Notes: a model not told the origin generated them from the sequence alone. A stretch of DNA of 64,000 nucleotides from Histomonas meleagridis (GCA_020186115.1 WSYJ01000036.1:744001-808000), one strand, 5' to 3'. Counted from the first letter of the stretch, positions 12,001-21,100 are shown. A program made the numbers and translations.

Positions 12001-12697
12001 TACTATGGACTAATATATTATTGATTGTCTCAAGCGAATCATTTGTAAACGTAGGAAAACCATTCGTTTTTGATATGGATCTTTGAGTATCAATATGATA
12101 AAGAATTACTGATAAAGTATCGTTGGTGGCAAACTGAAGCATTTTGCATATTTGATCAAGTACAAAATGTGGCTTCTTATAAGATATTGAATTAATTAAT
12201 TCTTTGGTATAAAATAATGGAAGAATATGAATAAGTGGACCAGGGCTACCATTTGAAATTGTTGAATAGCATCGGTCATAAACAAGATCAAGACCATCTT
12301 GTTCAAGCAGTTGATTACAAAAATTTGTATCTGAAAATAAAATATGTAAAGCTTCAAGAAAATCTTTTTCTCTACACAAACTGTCATCAAGAATGGAACT
12401 TAAAAAGAAATTTACATATGGTTTTACATCAAAAAGGAATTGAAAATGAAAATGATTAAAAATTAAAATTATCTTGACAATTGTACGATAATCTCCTGGA
12501 TTTAAGTGATCAAGGATAGTTGACATTTTGTTTGCTAAATCTTTCATACTTTGTAAATCTGATTCTGATGGAATTTGATTCATTTTGGAGGAGAAGTATT
12601 GAATAAACTTTGGAAGACATGACTTTAGGAACTCTATTTTTTGATCAGGATCATTTATTTTTTCAAGTTCTTCGCTTGAAATTAAGGGATTTTCCAT
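6053..12697 (-). CDS. BEACH domain protein (neurobeachin/LYST-like)
   Basis: One 2214-aa frame. Residues 1-600 look alpha-helical and repetitive. A concanavalin/LamG-like strand-rich segment lies around 620-750 (FFYINNKAIFYEKG ... IIIGSK). A PH-like part near 1570-1680 precedes the BEACH domain (about 1690-1960), which has the hallmarks INGKISNFEY, FAGRSFSDLCSYPIFP, SGTLIRILPFCRIQW and FGNEAISHLNTFS. A degenerate WD40/beta-propeller tail (about 2030-2214) ends the protein, as in most BEACH proteins. These are large scaffolds in vesicle traffic, autophagy and lysosome sizing; the cargo here is unknown. The stop is TAA. The ATG follows an AACGTTCATC box. Confidence 0.92.
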   Translation of the reverse strand: MENPLISSEELEKINDPDQKIEFLKSCLPKFIQYFSSKMNQIPSESDLQSMKDLANKMSTILDHLNPGDYRTIVKIILIFNHFHFQFLFDVKPYVNFFLSSILDDSLCREKDFLEALHILFSDTNFCNQLLEQDGLDLVYDRCYSTISNGSPGPLIHILPLFYTKELINSISYKKPHFVLDQICKMLQFATNDTLSVILYHIDTQRSISKTNGFPTFTNDSLETINNILVHSNYNVIWEIYRSILYDSKHVNSNFLPFFNSLYQMPELSTEIKLKILQNIGNKSISLITDINFDISNWFIPEICTDILFFFEFNKICGIYLTNKTKNISLLIKKFIDNIKLPVKENVLYNHIFNWFIDLIQVYDINSNDFNDKYFIDVFILNLKIDEIYNIGNVYNVFLSLLQIIFDINRNKYNFESYYKYVEIVIHFKLKINLEITEIIKQNFSSFFDIIIDNLNNRNIQKLLQKLFIKKEFVDELKYCDLNICLNNENNLINFLTFFKDYNYYHFIDEWIQKQSKKSLIFKLSKEIIENIIISSNKILLIPSLLPLCNEININFESDYNNYLIGRYSIPIYNKLKIDYTKILNMNNIMKCYIDPNDLLYLIENKIDIVNDYFNNYEEKFSEFEFFSNNYVLFNKEFDSIVFDLKFIEPKNDEMYELFIINNSIIISIKNNFIFANNKKIAMINFNNWIQFTITSSKMPSKTFFYINNKAIFYEKGTLNEIIIGSKNNKSAHFYLRSLIYTFPYQIVQIKRLEEYQTKENITKIDETNSNFIFIPIYSLSTIFSDLYYLNKIFELFDHETNETQKDKILKLCSLISKVLPNYLQHFYFKRFIFSLTNIEGTFPFQYISYYLDTLNNITSINDRTEYFCYLLFDIQLLFSMSKDLLSEFFYHGLFPILSTKKKILNYEIIESKNVFLFYYFLILIFDNKVITQHIIPLLTYIGSQFQSFNLLKGLKSIILYQNLLNISSSIDCEHINSLLSLFFIKSNHQKEIFILLENFQTNCKYQILNEKEILIIALTSSKKCILKFIMQYLKKLSNFININHLPLICKVIQRFYKHEIIFSLIIELIIDGKFDFDKNYHLLTIKKPIFLPILYSFLISVSKISPSLYTQKIYEVVYILFENQYNLLYDKQNLPFLIELLNGGIINILNTFKPKIFDYSNLVTFTQNEILIMNNTFDNGYNIFSSLLKQFLDKIILNKPFPDQFLLFLSKLFSNSLIYFINKKATTSFINNLQLLCNYSDPQILLHIISNIFKNLRNCDQIIYKNLSYSIDFCLEKYQSYFNNGMFWSQVILFCSTSPKIFIEFLNVFINNFNNIPNEMLTLLFDLLNANIETFLVKSYRIKAIILLYLFLKSKVNPPQNFTSKFYIIIKRIVKEEYPENSQNMIINQISISNSYEELLQKEINFDEFQQIYSNDQIDRKILLSKYKLEEQILNLLHENIITNIYNIAIISSVKSLQLIREFSNIININTRNLENTYSIIQMFEMCSKSFTSKPKSFRISPFVSSTNICRKIILPSIFPIKTPNDSTAQETIKPNSTKYSFMHFKAIIEEYPSYLPKDLFKYSQIFQCVSVLQLFSNVFPGYNQIIPCKIIRFDLNVPSIIFKYENSFRILLNCNYKNNDIELLPNLLVNLIESILLGELGQYSMFCGHFVLIIQNFNIISLLPYNYASIQTCYELTTETFGSFIIQTNKFKILPEIKQKNFPSLSIVMNDWINGKISNFEYIKFVNLFAGRSFSDLCSYPIFPKVIKDYQNDVLTFDNNLRDFNYPIGSVFNHNDQLIIRRYEMSKFHHSENISNPLTVSGTLIRILPFCRIQWFINKGWDIKERNFFSIPLDFSLNCTTKYEFIPEVYCFPEMFLNLNNFVFPDNQPYDVKMPKWASDPFKFVELHKYILEDEKVRKNLNVWFDLVFGVLNFGNEAISHLNTFSELSYQEPNCSQERRAQKHLWMTQCGQLPNFIFDSKHPISKSIQNNFNAKYVLKYSMAYSNFNPSKINVNYSKIAAELTVSIDEMFCDISFPSFEFINDVTVSDDLIAVTTAVSTVYIMKAIVSNETLTLKGQIQFHMRNPLFSYIYRKFMLCLTVNNKEILIWSISSGFKICSIGIKNVELVRVDKETDALFVASGNILYQYTLNGTFIRKIDVGAKITALDTASFGFTVFTRPVVVGLVDGNVLLVNVSLDKGEFTVGERAKVSSKPIKGLNVLPESSLIEVFDK

Positions 12698-12705
12698 CTT
12701 TGAGA

Positions 12706-12713
12706 TGAACGTT
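12706..12713 (-). promoter_or_regulatory. AACGTTCA promoter box of BEACH gene
   Basis: AACGTTCA on the minus strand, 8 bases before the BEACH ATG. The same box precedes the ArfGAP, processing peptidase and NatB-auxiliary genes. It resembles the trichomonad Myb-type M3 core element overlapping a TCA initiator (inference from family knowledge). Confidence 0.5.
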
Positions 12714-13177
12714 TATTCAAAATGCCATCTCGTTCTTGTTCCAGCAATATATAATAAATGGTCATAAAACACATGAAAATGAAAGTTAAGCATGTAATCT
12801 TGCTATTTTTTAAAACATTTTACTATATGAAAAAAAATCATTAATCATCTTTTCAATTTGTTCAAGAAAAATATCTTAAAATTCTGGATAATTAATTTCC
12901 AATGAAAAATATTTTACTCGAACAAGGGAAATATGAAAAGTCGATTAATACATAATTAATTTGATTTAAAATGCATTGAGCATACTTTTTATAAAATAAT
13001 ACTAATGTGTAATGCTATTACTACCACAGTAAACATTAGATATATAAAAAATTATTTCATAAAATTATCATAAAATTTTTTTTAAAAAAATGAAGATACC
13101 TCAATAATTTTGTTTATTTTTCATATAGAAAGAGATAGAATATCTTTTATTAGATTATTTTAGATATGAAAACATAT
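12714..13177. other. AT-rich intergenic, no gene seen
   Basis: Apart from the likely BEACH promoter at its left end, only short chance ORFs and homopolymer runs were seen. Confidence 0.5.
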
Positions 13178-13420
13178 TTAATATGTAGGCAGATTCTTTT
13201 CTTTTGCTTGTTTTTTCATCATCCTGATGAAAAATAAAATGTTGTGCTTTATTATCAGATTGAGATGCAGCCCTTTCTTCATTGAAATCACACCTATTTC
13301 CATATATAATAATTGGTATTTGACTGCCTCTTTTTTCAACATAAAATTCTGTATTTTCAAACGTTCTGCTCAATTTATCGCATACGTGAAAATAAAATCA
13401 TTTGCTTAATTCATCACCTC
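13178..13420 (-). pseudogene. Ras-like GTPase remnant
   Basis: Minus-strand translation gives RTFENTEFYVEKRGSQIP, then IIIYGNRCDFNEERAASQ, closely matching the middle of the gene at 5343-5879 (RPTFENAEYY, IVICGNKCDLEEERKISQ). The frame then shifts to one ending RMMKKQAKEKNLPTY. The whole N-terminal GTP-binding half is missing, the G5 region is deleted, and a stop interrupts upstream of RTFEN. This is a decayed duplicate of the local Ras-like family. Confidence 0.75.
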
Positions 13421-13514
13421 TTTCAGTTATACAAATTGTAACCACAAAAATTATAAGAGAACACTTTTCGACCGTTAACTTCAATACAAAAAACGGTTTG
13501 GTCAGCCTTTCCAA

Positions 13515-13922
13515 ATGTCTACCACCGTTGTTGCTGCTGAACACAAGCCAATCATAAAGAAGAAAAAGACAAGGTTCAATCGTATCCAATCAGATCTTTT
13601 TGTTCGTGTTAAGTCTAGCTGGCGTCTTACTCGTGGTATTGATTCAAGATTTCGTAAGAACCAACGCGGAACACCAGCACATCCAAAATGCGGTTATGGA
13701 AGCGATAAAGAAACAAAGTATATGCTTCCAAATGGTTTCAGACCAGTTATCGTTCATAATGTAAAAGAACTTGAACCATTGTTCACCAACAACACAAAGT
13801 ATTGCGCAGTTATTCATCATGCTGTTGGAGGAAAGCTTCGCCGTCAAATTGAAAAGGCTGCACAAGAAAAGAATATCTTCGTTTACAATGCTGGCTGCAG
13901 AATGAAGAAGGAAGAACAATAA
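13515..13922 (+). CDS. RPL32: 60S ribosomal protein eL32
   Basis: The 135-aa basic protein matches eL32 over its full length: KKKKTRFNRIQSDLFVRV, SSWRLTRGIDSRFRKNQRG, the GYGSDKETKYMLPNG motif and VHNVKELEPL. It is a structural component of the large ribosomal subunit. Codon choice is more GC-rich than the neighbours, as expected for a highly expressed gene. The ATG follows a GTCAGCCTTTCCAA context that may be its initiator, and the stop is part of TAAAA. Length and start agree with the family. Confidence 0.96.
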   Translation: MSTTVVAAEHKPIIKKKKTRFNRIQSDLFVRVKSSWRLTRGIDSRFRKNQRGTPAHPKCGYGSDKETKYMLPNGFRPVIVHNVKELEPLFTNNTKYCAVIHHAVGGKLRRQIEKAAQEKNIFVYNAGCRMKKEEQ

Positions 13923-14077
13923 AAATCCTGATTTATTCTCATCAATTACACTTTTTATTTATTTTTGTTAATAACACAAAGTGAAAATATGATTTTGAAT
14001 TTCGACTATTTAAAATAAATATGAAATATGTTTTATTACATTATCGATGCATTACAAAAGGGAAATCAGAAGAAAAG

Positions 14078-14749
14078 TTATGTGAATTTGCGAACAAATT
14101 TCCAGAGAGATTTGATCTTTTCTTCTGGTAATGACCCTACATCGATTTTTACTTCATTTCGTGATTGCGGATCAATGTCAATGATCTTTCCCAACTCTTC
14201 TTCTTTATTTTTGATATTGACAGAATTAAGTTTATCTGCCAAAATAGCTAATGAAGATTCTTCAAATCCGTTTTTCATCATTTCGATTGGAACTTGAGAC
14301 GAGTGAATATCGCAATTCTTAGGAGGATGTGCTAATACTTCTAGATAATGTGAATATAATAAATTTAATCTTTGAGAATACATGGTTGCAGACCCCATTG
14401 TAATAAGAGAATAAAACTTGTCAAATTTCTTTTTGAAAAATAATGCAATTCCTGATATGTAGGAATCAAGAGAATTGTATTTAATTGCATTATCAAAAAT
14501 CAAACAAAAATCTTCTCCCCAACTTTGAACTGTCTGATAGTAATCTCTTTCTTTTAGCCTCCCGTATAATGTTTTTAAATCCATTGGATGTTCAATCAAT
14601 TGTTTATATTCTGCATATTGACTTTCTGTTAATGTTGTAGACACTGGTTCTCTAAATGGTGCTGAGAGAGGGTCTTTCATTACCTTAGTTGTGAAACTGC
14701 AGCACTGTGTGTATATGCTTCCTCGAAGCATGGATTTGAATTCAAACAA
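14078..14749 (-). CDS. bromodomain-ET (BET-like) protein
   Basis: The 223-aa protein has a bromodomain at residues 20-120 (AEYKQLIEHPMDLKTLYGRL, acetyl-lysine Asn in NAIKYNSLDS). A C-terminal ET/NET-like region follows at about 160-222 (ADKLNSVN, LGKIIDID, NEVKIDVGSLPEEKIKSLWK). BET proteins read acetylated histones and recruit transcription factors. One bromodomain and a short linker make this a minimal version, less than half the size of animal BET proteins. An internal ATG at residue 7 is an alternative start. Convergent with eL32. Confidence 0.85.
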   Translation of the reverse strand: MFEFKSMLRGSIYTQCCSFTTKVMKDPLSAPFREPVSTTLTESQYAEYKQLIEHPMDLKTLYGRLKERDYYQTVQSWGEDFCLIFDNAIKYNSLDSYISGIALFFKKKFDKFYSLITMGSATMYSQRLNLLYSHYLEVLAHPPKNCDIHSSQVPIEMMKNGFEESSLAILADKLNSVNIKNKEEELGKIIDIDPQSRNEVKIDVGSLPEEKIKSLWKFVRKFT

Positions 14750-15539
14750 ACATTGTCAAATTCTGATTACAGATTAGCAACAGGCCCTGTGTTTAAACAC
14801 GCATAGTGTCATTCTCATTAGGCTGAAGTTGATATATTCTAAAGACACAGGCGCCTGGAAATTTTATAAGTAAATTATAACAACCATGCTCACCTCACCT
14901 GATTTTTGACGAATTAATTAATTAACAACGTTCTCTTTTCTTTTTTTCAAATTTTTATTAATAAAATATTCAATATTTATCGAAAATATTCCATGGAACA
15001 ATATATTTGATTTATGTATTTGTTACTTAATGAATCTTATAAATGATATACCTGAATTGATTTTAAAAATTTACTTTCTACAAATTTCAAAAATATCATA
15101 TATATAAGTATAATAATAATTATTGAAAAAATTTATGAAATACGAAAATAAAATATGCTTAATAATGCGTTTAGTTTTCCATTATAATCATTGATTTTTA
15201 TCATAATTTTTATCAAGCACTTAATTTAATAATTATACTTTATAAAAATTATCAGAGAAAATCATTATATATTTAAATTATAGTTTGTTTAATACTTAAT
15301 AGATCAAATTTTGAAATTATAAAAAAGAATTTTGAATAATTTTAAAGATTTAACATTTTTAATTTGAATGAAAAATGGAAAATTACACCAAACCTTTAGA
15401 TAATTTCCAAGTATTAGATAGTTTTTACCTTTATATATAAAAAAGAAAATATTGTTATTCTTTATTTAAAAAAAATTTAAAAAAAACCAATTTCCTAAAA
15501 ACTAATAATAATATATATATCATTTTTATTATAAGTAAC
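14750..15539. other. intergenic, no gene seen
   Basis: Bases 14760-14860 are less AT-rich and probably hold the bromodomain gene promoter; the rest is AT-rich with no supported ORF or RNA gene. Confidence 0.45.
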
Positions 15540-15800
15540 ATGGCTTATTATTCATTTTCATCACAAAAGTATGTGTCTGATATTGACATAAATTTTTTAA
15601 AAACATCCCAAACGAAAGAAGAAGAAATTAATCAAAATATCGTTAAACTCATCTCAAATTTTATCAAACGTATATCTATAAAGAACACACAAGAATCCTA
15701 TTATTTAATTGAGAAAATGATTGAACAAATTTTTCATTATTTTATCCTATATCATTTTTTTGTTATCAAATCATTCGCTTGTCTTCATGTCACATTTTGA
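15540..15800 (+). pseudogene. fragment of DUF3447-ankyrin protein N-terminus
   Basis: An 86-codon ORF starts at ATG 15540. Its residues 30-62 (NIVKLISNFIKRIS ... ESYYLIEKMIEQ) resemble the end of the first frame of the DUF3447-ankyrin gene at 52765 (NIPKIITIFSNYISKMEKQE ... YYIYNILIQQ). No DUF3447 or ankyrin sequence follows, so this looks like a truncated remnant. It could still be a short expressed protein, since the ATG is in a clean context. Confidence 0.5.
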
Positions 15801-16707
15801 CGATATTTGAAATATATACCAACGATAACACACACTATACCCTATTTACTAGTATTAATATTTTGCTTGTATCTCTGTTATTTATATTATCAGTTAGCTC
15901 TAATGTAAATGCATGAATACAATAATATTATAAAGTGTATAGTAAGAAAAACTTCATCAAAAAATTGTTCGAAACAACAAGACAAAAGAAAATTCTCATT
16001 CATAGTCTTCTTGTATGAAGGATTTTTATTTGGACGAAGATGAAAAGTGACAAAGAAGGATTGACTAGTTTATATAAATGGGGTCATCCCTTTTATCGTT
16101 TTTCTTTCAAATATGATTCATTCCCTCTGTTTACAGAATAAACAAGAAAATGATTTTAATGAAAATCTCCTTGGATTGTATTCGGGTTGTAGGAATGATT
16201 GATGTATTTTGTTGTATCATTTAGCAAATTCCAGTGTTTTTCATAAGAAAAATTCATTTTATTTGTTTGATAAAGGATTAATCCTTAATTTTGGTTTTCT
16301 TTAGATCCTATTAATTGGAGTTAAGAAAAAAATAACCATCATAATGATATATGACTGATATAGAAAATTATTAATTAAACATGTAGCAAGCATCGTTTTC
16401 AAATTGGGGTTTGGCGTTGGGGGTTTGTCCTCTTTGAATTCGTATTCAAAATTCCAGAGCGTTTCAAACAAAAATCAACTTTTTGAATAACAAGACTTTT
16501 ATTTATGAAGAAAAAACAAATAAACACATTTTGGCATATATATCAGGTTTTACGCGAAATCTTACATATAATAATTAGTACCATAATTTTCATGTCGATA
16601 TATTCGAAATTATCCATCAGGTTGAATGAAAAATGGCAAAAAGATACAAATTTGCCGATCATTGCATAAAATAAAATTCTTTTATCCAAAGTGAAATCAA
16701 AAAAGCG
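15801..16707. other. intergenic with a G-rich patch
   Basis: No supported gene was found. Bases 16404-16430 hold runs of G (GGGG, GGCG, GGGGG) that stand out in this AT-rich DNA. The stretch 16060-16140 is also less AT-rich. No known RNA family was recognised. Confidence 0.4.
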
Positions 16708-16715
16708 TCACTTTT
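16708..16715 (+). promoter_or_regulatory. TCACTTTT initiator-like box
   Basis: TCACTTTT lies 22 bases before the ATG at 16738. It resembles the trichomonad initiator (TCA with +1 at A) and recurs before several genes in this window. Confidence 0.5.
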
Positions 16716-16737
16716 ATCAGAAAAAAAATTGGACAAC

Positions 16738-18348
16738 ATGAGCGAACAAGACGAAATCCATGATTTTTTAGCATATAAAGACGAGGATGGCCAATACTAT
16801 TATTATGACTCAAGTGATTCGTCAGTATCTTACGAATTTCCTTCATATGGTTTTATTTTTGACCCAAATACGAAATCTCTACTTCACGTCCCTCCTGGAA
16901 ATTGGGTAGATGAAAATGATAAGCCAATAGTTTTTCGAAGCAAAATTGGAATTCCTGAAGTACCAAAAGAAGATTCCAAAATCAATCCTCCAAGAGAAAG
17001 TGTCATTGAACTATCGCTCGAGCTTTCCTGTATTGTTTCAACGCCTCTATCACTTCTTAGAGCTTCAGCAAATGTACAAAAAGAAAAAGCTAAAGATGGT
17101 GCTGCTCCACCATCCTTTGATCGTAACATGTTTCTCCGAAGTATTGATGCATTCAATGATCCTGATTTCCGTGAGCGATATTTCAAACAACACAAAAAGG
17201 AATCCATCTTCTTCCGAAAGATGTATTCATTTGATAATGTTATCAAATTCACATCAAAACCAATCACCAAACCCATCCTTTGTCGTCTTCCTAGGGATGT
17301 TATACCAATTGCCCTCAAAGCTTTCAAGTGCATTCTCAAATATAGTCGTGTAATAACCATCAAGAAAAATGCAGATGAAAAGGCAGACCGTGCACTCACC
17401 AAGCTAGTAATGCTTCTCTGCCAATACACAGCCCTTCGTGATGAAGTTTTTTTCCAACTCATATCTCAAACGACCAATACACCTAACCAAGATATTTTGC
17501 GACGTACGTGGGAACTTTTCCTTGTCGTTGCATCACTTTTCCCATCCACACGCGACTCACAATTATATATCTTATCACATATTGCACATACTGCCCTTGA
17601 TGAAAACGAGAGTCAGAAAGTGAAAGAGATGGCCCAACTTGCGTACATCCGTTTCGAAAGTCGGTGTTGTATTGGACGAGCTGAAGACTATGATGTCATT
17701 GAGCAAAATGGCATCAAAGAATTGTTTGAAACCGACAAATACTCAAAGCAATTCAATACATCGATCTATGAAATTATGTGGTCGCAACGCAAGAAAGTCC
17801 CATTATGTCCCATTCCATATATCTTATATTATATGACTCAACTCTTCATTAACAAGAATGGTCTACGTGAAGAAGGGATCTTTATTGAGCCTGGGCAAGA
17901 GAAATTAATCAACTTAAATGCAAATATGGCAAATGAAGATATGTCATGTTTACAAAAGATGAACTTATATGACTTATGCGCATTGATTAAGTTATGGTTC
18001 CAACAACTAACAAACTCAATAATACCAATGTCGTTTTTGCCCGAATTTAATTTGTTGTGCGAAAATGGGAAATATTTAAATATCCCAAACGCGTTGCCAA
18101 AGACGCACATGCATACACTGATGTACTTGACTGGATTCTTACAACATATTGTGAAGTTCGAAAAGTTTAACAAGTTGGGAAGTAACGAATTGGCAAATAT
18201 ATTCGGCCCGCTGTTGGTAAAAACAACAGAAACAGAGCCAAATAGAATCGCAAGCTATAAAAAAAATGCTTCTGATTTTCTATATCAGTTGATTGAAGGT
18301 GTGGACACATCGGTGGCATACCCACTCAACTATACACTTCTGCGTTAA
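16738..18348 (+). CDS. WW-MyTH4-RhoGAP protein (ARHGAP39/Vilse-like)
   Basis: The ATG at 16738 is chosen because it follows the initiator-like box and the upstream in-frame TTG is not a eukaryotic start; this gives 536 aa. A WW-like segment is at residues 8-35 (YKDEDGQYYYYDSSDSS). MyTH4 is at about 160-320 (KLVMLLCQYTALRDEVFFQL, ELFLVVASLFPS). RhoGAP is at about 340-525 (NGLREEGIFIEPGQE, LIKLWFQQLTNSIIP, NELANIFGPLL). The order matches animal ARHGAP39. The catalytic arginine finger normally found as GIFR is Ile here (GIFI), so GAP activity is doubtful and Rho-family binding without catalysis is possible. The stop is TAA. Confidence 0.85.
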   Translation: MSEQDEIHDFLAYKDEDGQYYYYDSSDSSVSYEFPSYGFIFDPNTKSLLHVPPGNWVDENDKPIVFRSKIGIPEVPKEDSKINPPRESVIELSLELSCIVSTPLSLLRASANVQKEKAKDGAAPPSFDRNMFLRSIDAFNDPDFRERYFKQHKKESIFFRKMYSFDNVIKFTSKPITKPILCRLPRDVIPIALKAFKCILKYSRVITIKKNADEKADRALTKLVMLLCQYTALRDEVFFQLISQTTNTPNQDILRRTWELFLVVASLFPSTRDSQLYILSHIAHTALDENESQKVKEMAQLAYIRFESRCCIGRAEDYDVIEQNGIKELFETDKYSKQFNTSIYEIMWSQRKKVPLCPIPYILYYMTQLFINKNGLREEGIFIEPGQEKLINLNANMANEDMSCLQKMNLYDLCALIKLWFQQLTNSIIPMSFLPEFNLLCENGKYLNIPNALPKTHMHTLMYLTGFLQHIVKFEKFNKLGSNELANIFGPLLVKTTETEPNRIASYKKNASDFLYQLIEGVDTSVAYPLNYTLLR

Positions 18349-18451
18349 TTAAATCTAATTGAATGAAATTTTGTTTCGTAATAGTTATGTGATATGGAAA
18401 TGAATTATATAAAAATCTAAACGTTGAATAATATATTGATGTTCCAGCGTT

Positions 18452-19276
18452 GTTATTTAGAAGATTATCATTCTCTCATTGTTATTTAGAAGATTATCAT
18501 TCTCTCATTGTTATTTAGAAGATTATCATTCTCTCATTATTATTTTGAAGATTATCATTCTCTCATTATTGTTTTGAAGGTTATCATTCTCTCATTGTTA
18601 TTTAGAAGATTATCATTCTCTCATTATTATTTTGAAGATTATCATTCTCTCATTATTATTTTGAAGATTATCATTCTCTCATTATTGTTTTGAAGGTTAT
18701 CATTCTCTCATTGTTATTTAGAAGATTATCATTCTCTCATTATTATTTTGAAGATTATCATTCTCTCATTATTGTTTTGAAGGTTATCATTCTCTCATTA
18801 TTATTTTTAAGGTTATCATTCTCTCATTATTATTTTTAAGGTTATCATTCTCTCATTATTATTTTTAAGGTTATCATTCTCTCATTATTATTTTTAAGGT
18901 TATCATTCTCTCATTATTATTTTTAAGGTTATCATTCTCTCATTGTTATTTAGAAGATTATCATTCTCTCATTATTATTTTTAAGGTTATCATTCTCTCA
19001 TTATTATTTTTAAGGTTATCATTCTCTCATTATTATTTTTAAGGTTATCATTCTCTCATTATTGTTTTGAAGATTATCATTCACTTATTATTGTTTAGAA
19101 GATTATGTTTTAGTTATTAATATTTAGAAGGTTATCATTCACTTATTAATATTTAGAAGATTATCATTCACTCATTGTTATTTAGAAGATTATCATTCTC
19201 TCATTATTATTTTGAAGATTATCATTCACTTATTATTGTTTAAAAGATTATGTTTTAGTTATTATCAATTAGAAGA
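18452..19276. repeat. 29-bp minisatellite, about 28 copies
   Basis: Tandem units of 29 bases with core TTATCATTCTCTCATT. Four linker variants alternate: GTTATTTAGAAGA, ATTATTTTGAAGA, ATTGTTTTGAAGG and ATTATTTTTAAGG. The first two thirds show a higher-order order of variants, then a block of identical ATTATTTTTAAGG units, then diverged copies at the right end (TATGTTTTAGTTATTA). The period is not a multiple of three, so ORFs through it are spurious. It lies between the RhoGAP and PARP genes. Confidence 0.97.
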
Positions 19277-19510
19277 TAACTAGTTATTGTACAACGTTAT
19301 GCCATAAGTTAACATTTTCGTTATTGATATAAATTTATTCACTAGAATAATATTGCGTAAGGACAAAAATAATGTGAAAAATAAATTTAGATTCCAAAAT
19401 TTTATTTATTTCAACGTATTAAACTATAAGCAACTTTTTACAGCTGTATTTACTTGTTTACATGAAAAGTGTTTGACAAAAGGCAATTAAACGGGGCATC
19501 CCACTATTGA

Positions 19511-21100
19511 ATGAGCGATGATGACGAAGAAGTGGTGATCGAGGATGACGATGACGAAAATTTCACATTACCAAGTAGCCAAATAGACCCACCACTTTCT
19601 AAAAGCGGTGACCCCAATTTTTTTAATCATATTTTATGTTTCATTAATTATTTACCAAATTTTAATGCAACCCTCAGTGATAACATTCTTAGCTTCAAAG
19701 TTCCTAAGGATGTCCTTCCGCTTTCACTTCAAATGGTTTGTGGATTTCATTTTTCACCAACTTTATTAGATATTGAATTAACATTTAAAACTCTTGATTG
19801 GGATACTCCACTTGAAAAAATGAAAGTACTTCATCCTATCTTTAAAACAAATTATGTTGGTCGCCCATTGGTGGAAGATGCAATTCGGAATTTCTTTTCA
19901 CCTAACTACATATCATCAGATATTTCTCGTGCATCAATATACCTATTCCAAGCACGTGGAGTTGTTGATCATAAAAAATTAAACCAACTCATAGCAGAAA
20001 ATTTCGATCCAAAGTCAGCCGAAATAGCACTTGTTTTATGTCGAAACAATATTAACTCTGCAAGGAAATTTCTTCTTACCGGAAATCTCTCAACTAACGC
20101 CACTTCTTGTCCAGTTCAATTTGAAGATTCACCACTTATCTTTCTTGTTATAGAGATTGTTAATGCATTTCTTGATCTCAATGACCATTGTTGTATTTGT
20201 CGCAAAAAGCTCCCTTTTTCAGGTATAAAACCATCAATTTGTGATAGTAAACTTTGTGCTGTAGGCTTCAATGAGATTGGTGTTGGCACGTCTGTAATTC
20301 AAGAAATACGACGTGATCCCCTCGCAGCAGATTGGATATTAACGATTTATTCCGGCGCTCTCGCTGAACCGAAATATCTAAACCCATCACCGCCAACCGC
20401 TCTTCTCGACTTTTCGAAAGGTTTACTCAGGACTCTTCCGTCAATGGAAGATTTGATATTGTCATGTTTAACAGATTCTGATATCTCCAAAACGTATGGT
20501 AAGAATGCCCTAGAATTTCTTCGATGGTTATTACTTACCAACAAGTCACAAATAATATCATTACCTAAAGCATTACAAATTAAAGAGATTCCATGTGAAT
20601 TCCAATTCATGACATTAATATCATCGCCATCTGCAGAGCTTGATTTCCTTCAACGAAAGAATCAATATGGAAGTATCTATCAATGGCATGGAAGTGCAGG
20701 ATCACGATGGTATTCGATTATGCAAAACGGACTAAAAAATATGTCAAGAATTCCAGGCGAAGTAGTACATGGCGCAGCGCATGGAGAAGGAATATATTTG
20801 GCAAGTGATTCGATGCTTTCATTTTCTTATACATTACCAGTGAAAAATTTGTATAAGAACTCGAAATTGGGTAAAAACATTACAATGATTGGACTATGTG
20901 AAATAGCAAAAATGCCAAACGGCGTTTTGAATTCACATGGAAATGAAATTAAGACATTGACGGATGAAAAGGCGTGCATAGTAAGATTCGTGTTCGCAAC
21001 TACAAAACATTTTCATGTAAAGGCAACAAGATTAAAAGCAAAAAGTATTCCAAATTTGGAAATGGTTTTGGAATATATGGGAAACCAAGTACAGAAATAA
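19511..21100 (+). CDS. PARP6/8-like mono-ADP-ribosyltransferase
   Basis: The 529-aa protein begins with an acidic N-terminus (DDDEEVVIEDDDDE). A UBA-like helix patch is at about 160-200 (FDPKSAEIALVLCRNN). A cysteine-rich motif is at about 215-250 (CCICRKKLPF ... KPSICDSKLC). The C-terminal PARP catalytic domain is at about 370-525. Catalytic landmarks are YQWHGSAGSRWYSIMQNGL (nicotinamide-binding His) and HGAAHGEGIYLAS (Tyr). PARP6/8 enzymes carry the same Cys-rich insert before the catalytic domain and transfer single ADP-ribose units. No poly-type glutamate was assigned. The ATG at 19511 is the first in frame. Confidence 0.82.
   Translation: MSDDDEEVVIEDDDDENFTLPSSQIDPPLSKSGDPNFFNHILCFINYLPNFNATLSDNILSFKVPKDVLPLSLQMVCGFHFSPTLLDIELTFKTLDWDTPLEKMKVLHPIFKTNYVGRPLVEDAIRNFFSPNYISSDISRASIYLFQARGVVDHKKLNQLIAENFDPKSAEIALVLCRNNINSARKFLLTGNLSTNATSCPVQFEDSPLIFLVIEIVNAFLDLNDHCCICRKKLPFSGIKPSICDSKLCAVGFNEIGVGTSVIQEIRRDPLAADWILTIYSGALAEPKYLNPSPPTALLDFSKGLLRTLPSMEDLILSCLTDSDISKTYGKNALEFLRWLLLTNKSQIISLPKALQIKEIPCEFQFMTLISSPSAELDFLQRKNQYGSIYQWHGSAGSRWYSIMQNGLKNMSRIPGEVVHGAAHGEGIYLASDSMLSFSYTLPVKNLYKNSKLGKNITMIGLCEIAKMPNGVLNSHGNEIKTLTDEKACIVRFVFATTKHFHVKATRLKAKSIPNLEMVLEYMGNQVQK

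Noticed and set aside
18508-18693. ORF through the minisatellite
   Set aside because: The 29-base unit is not a multiple of three; the frame is open only by chance and has no start context.
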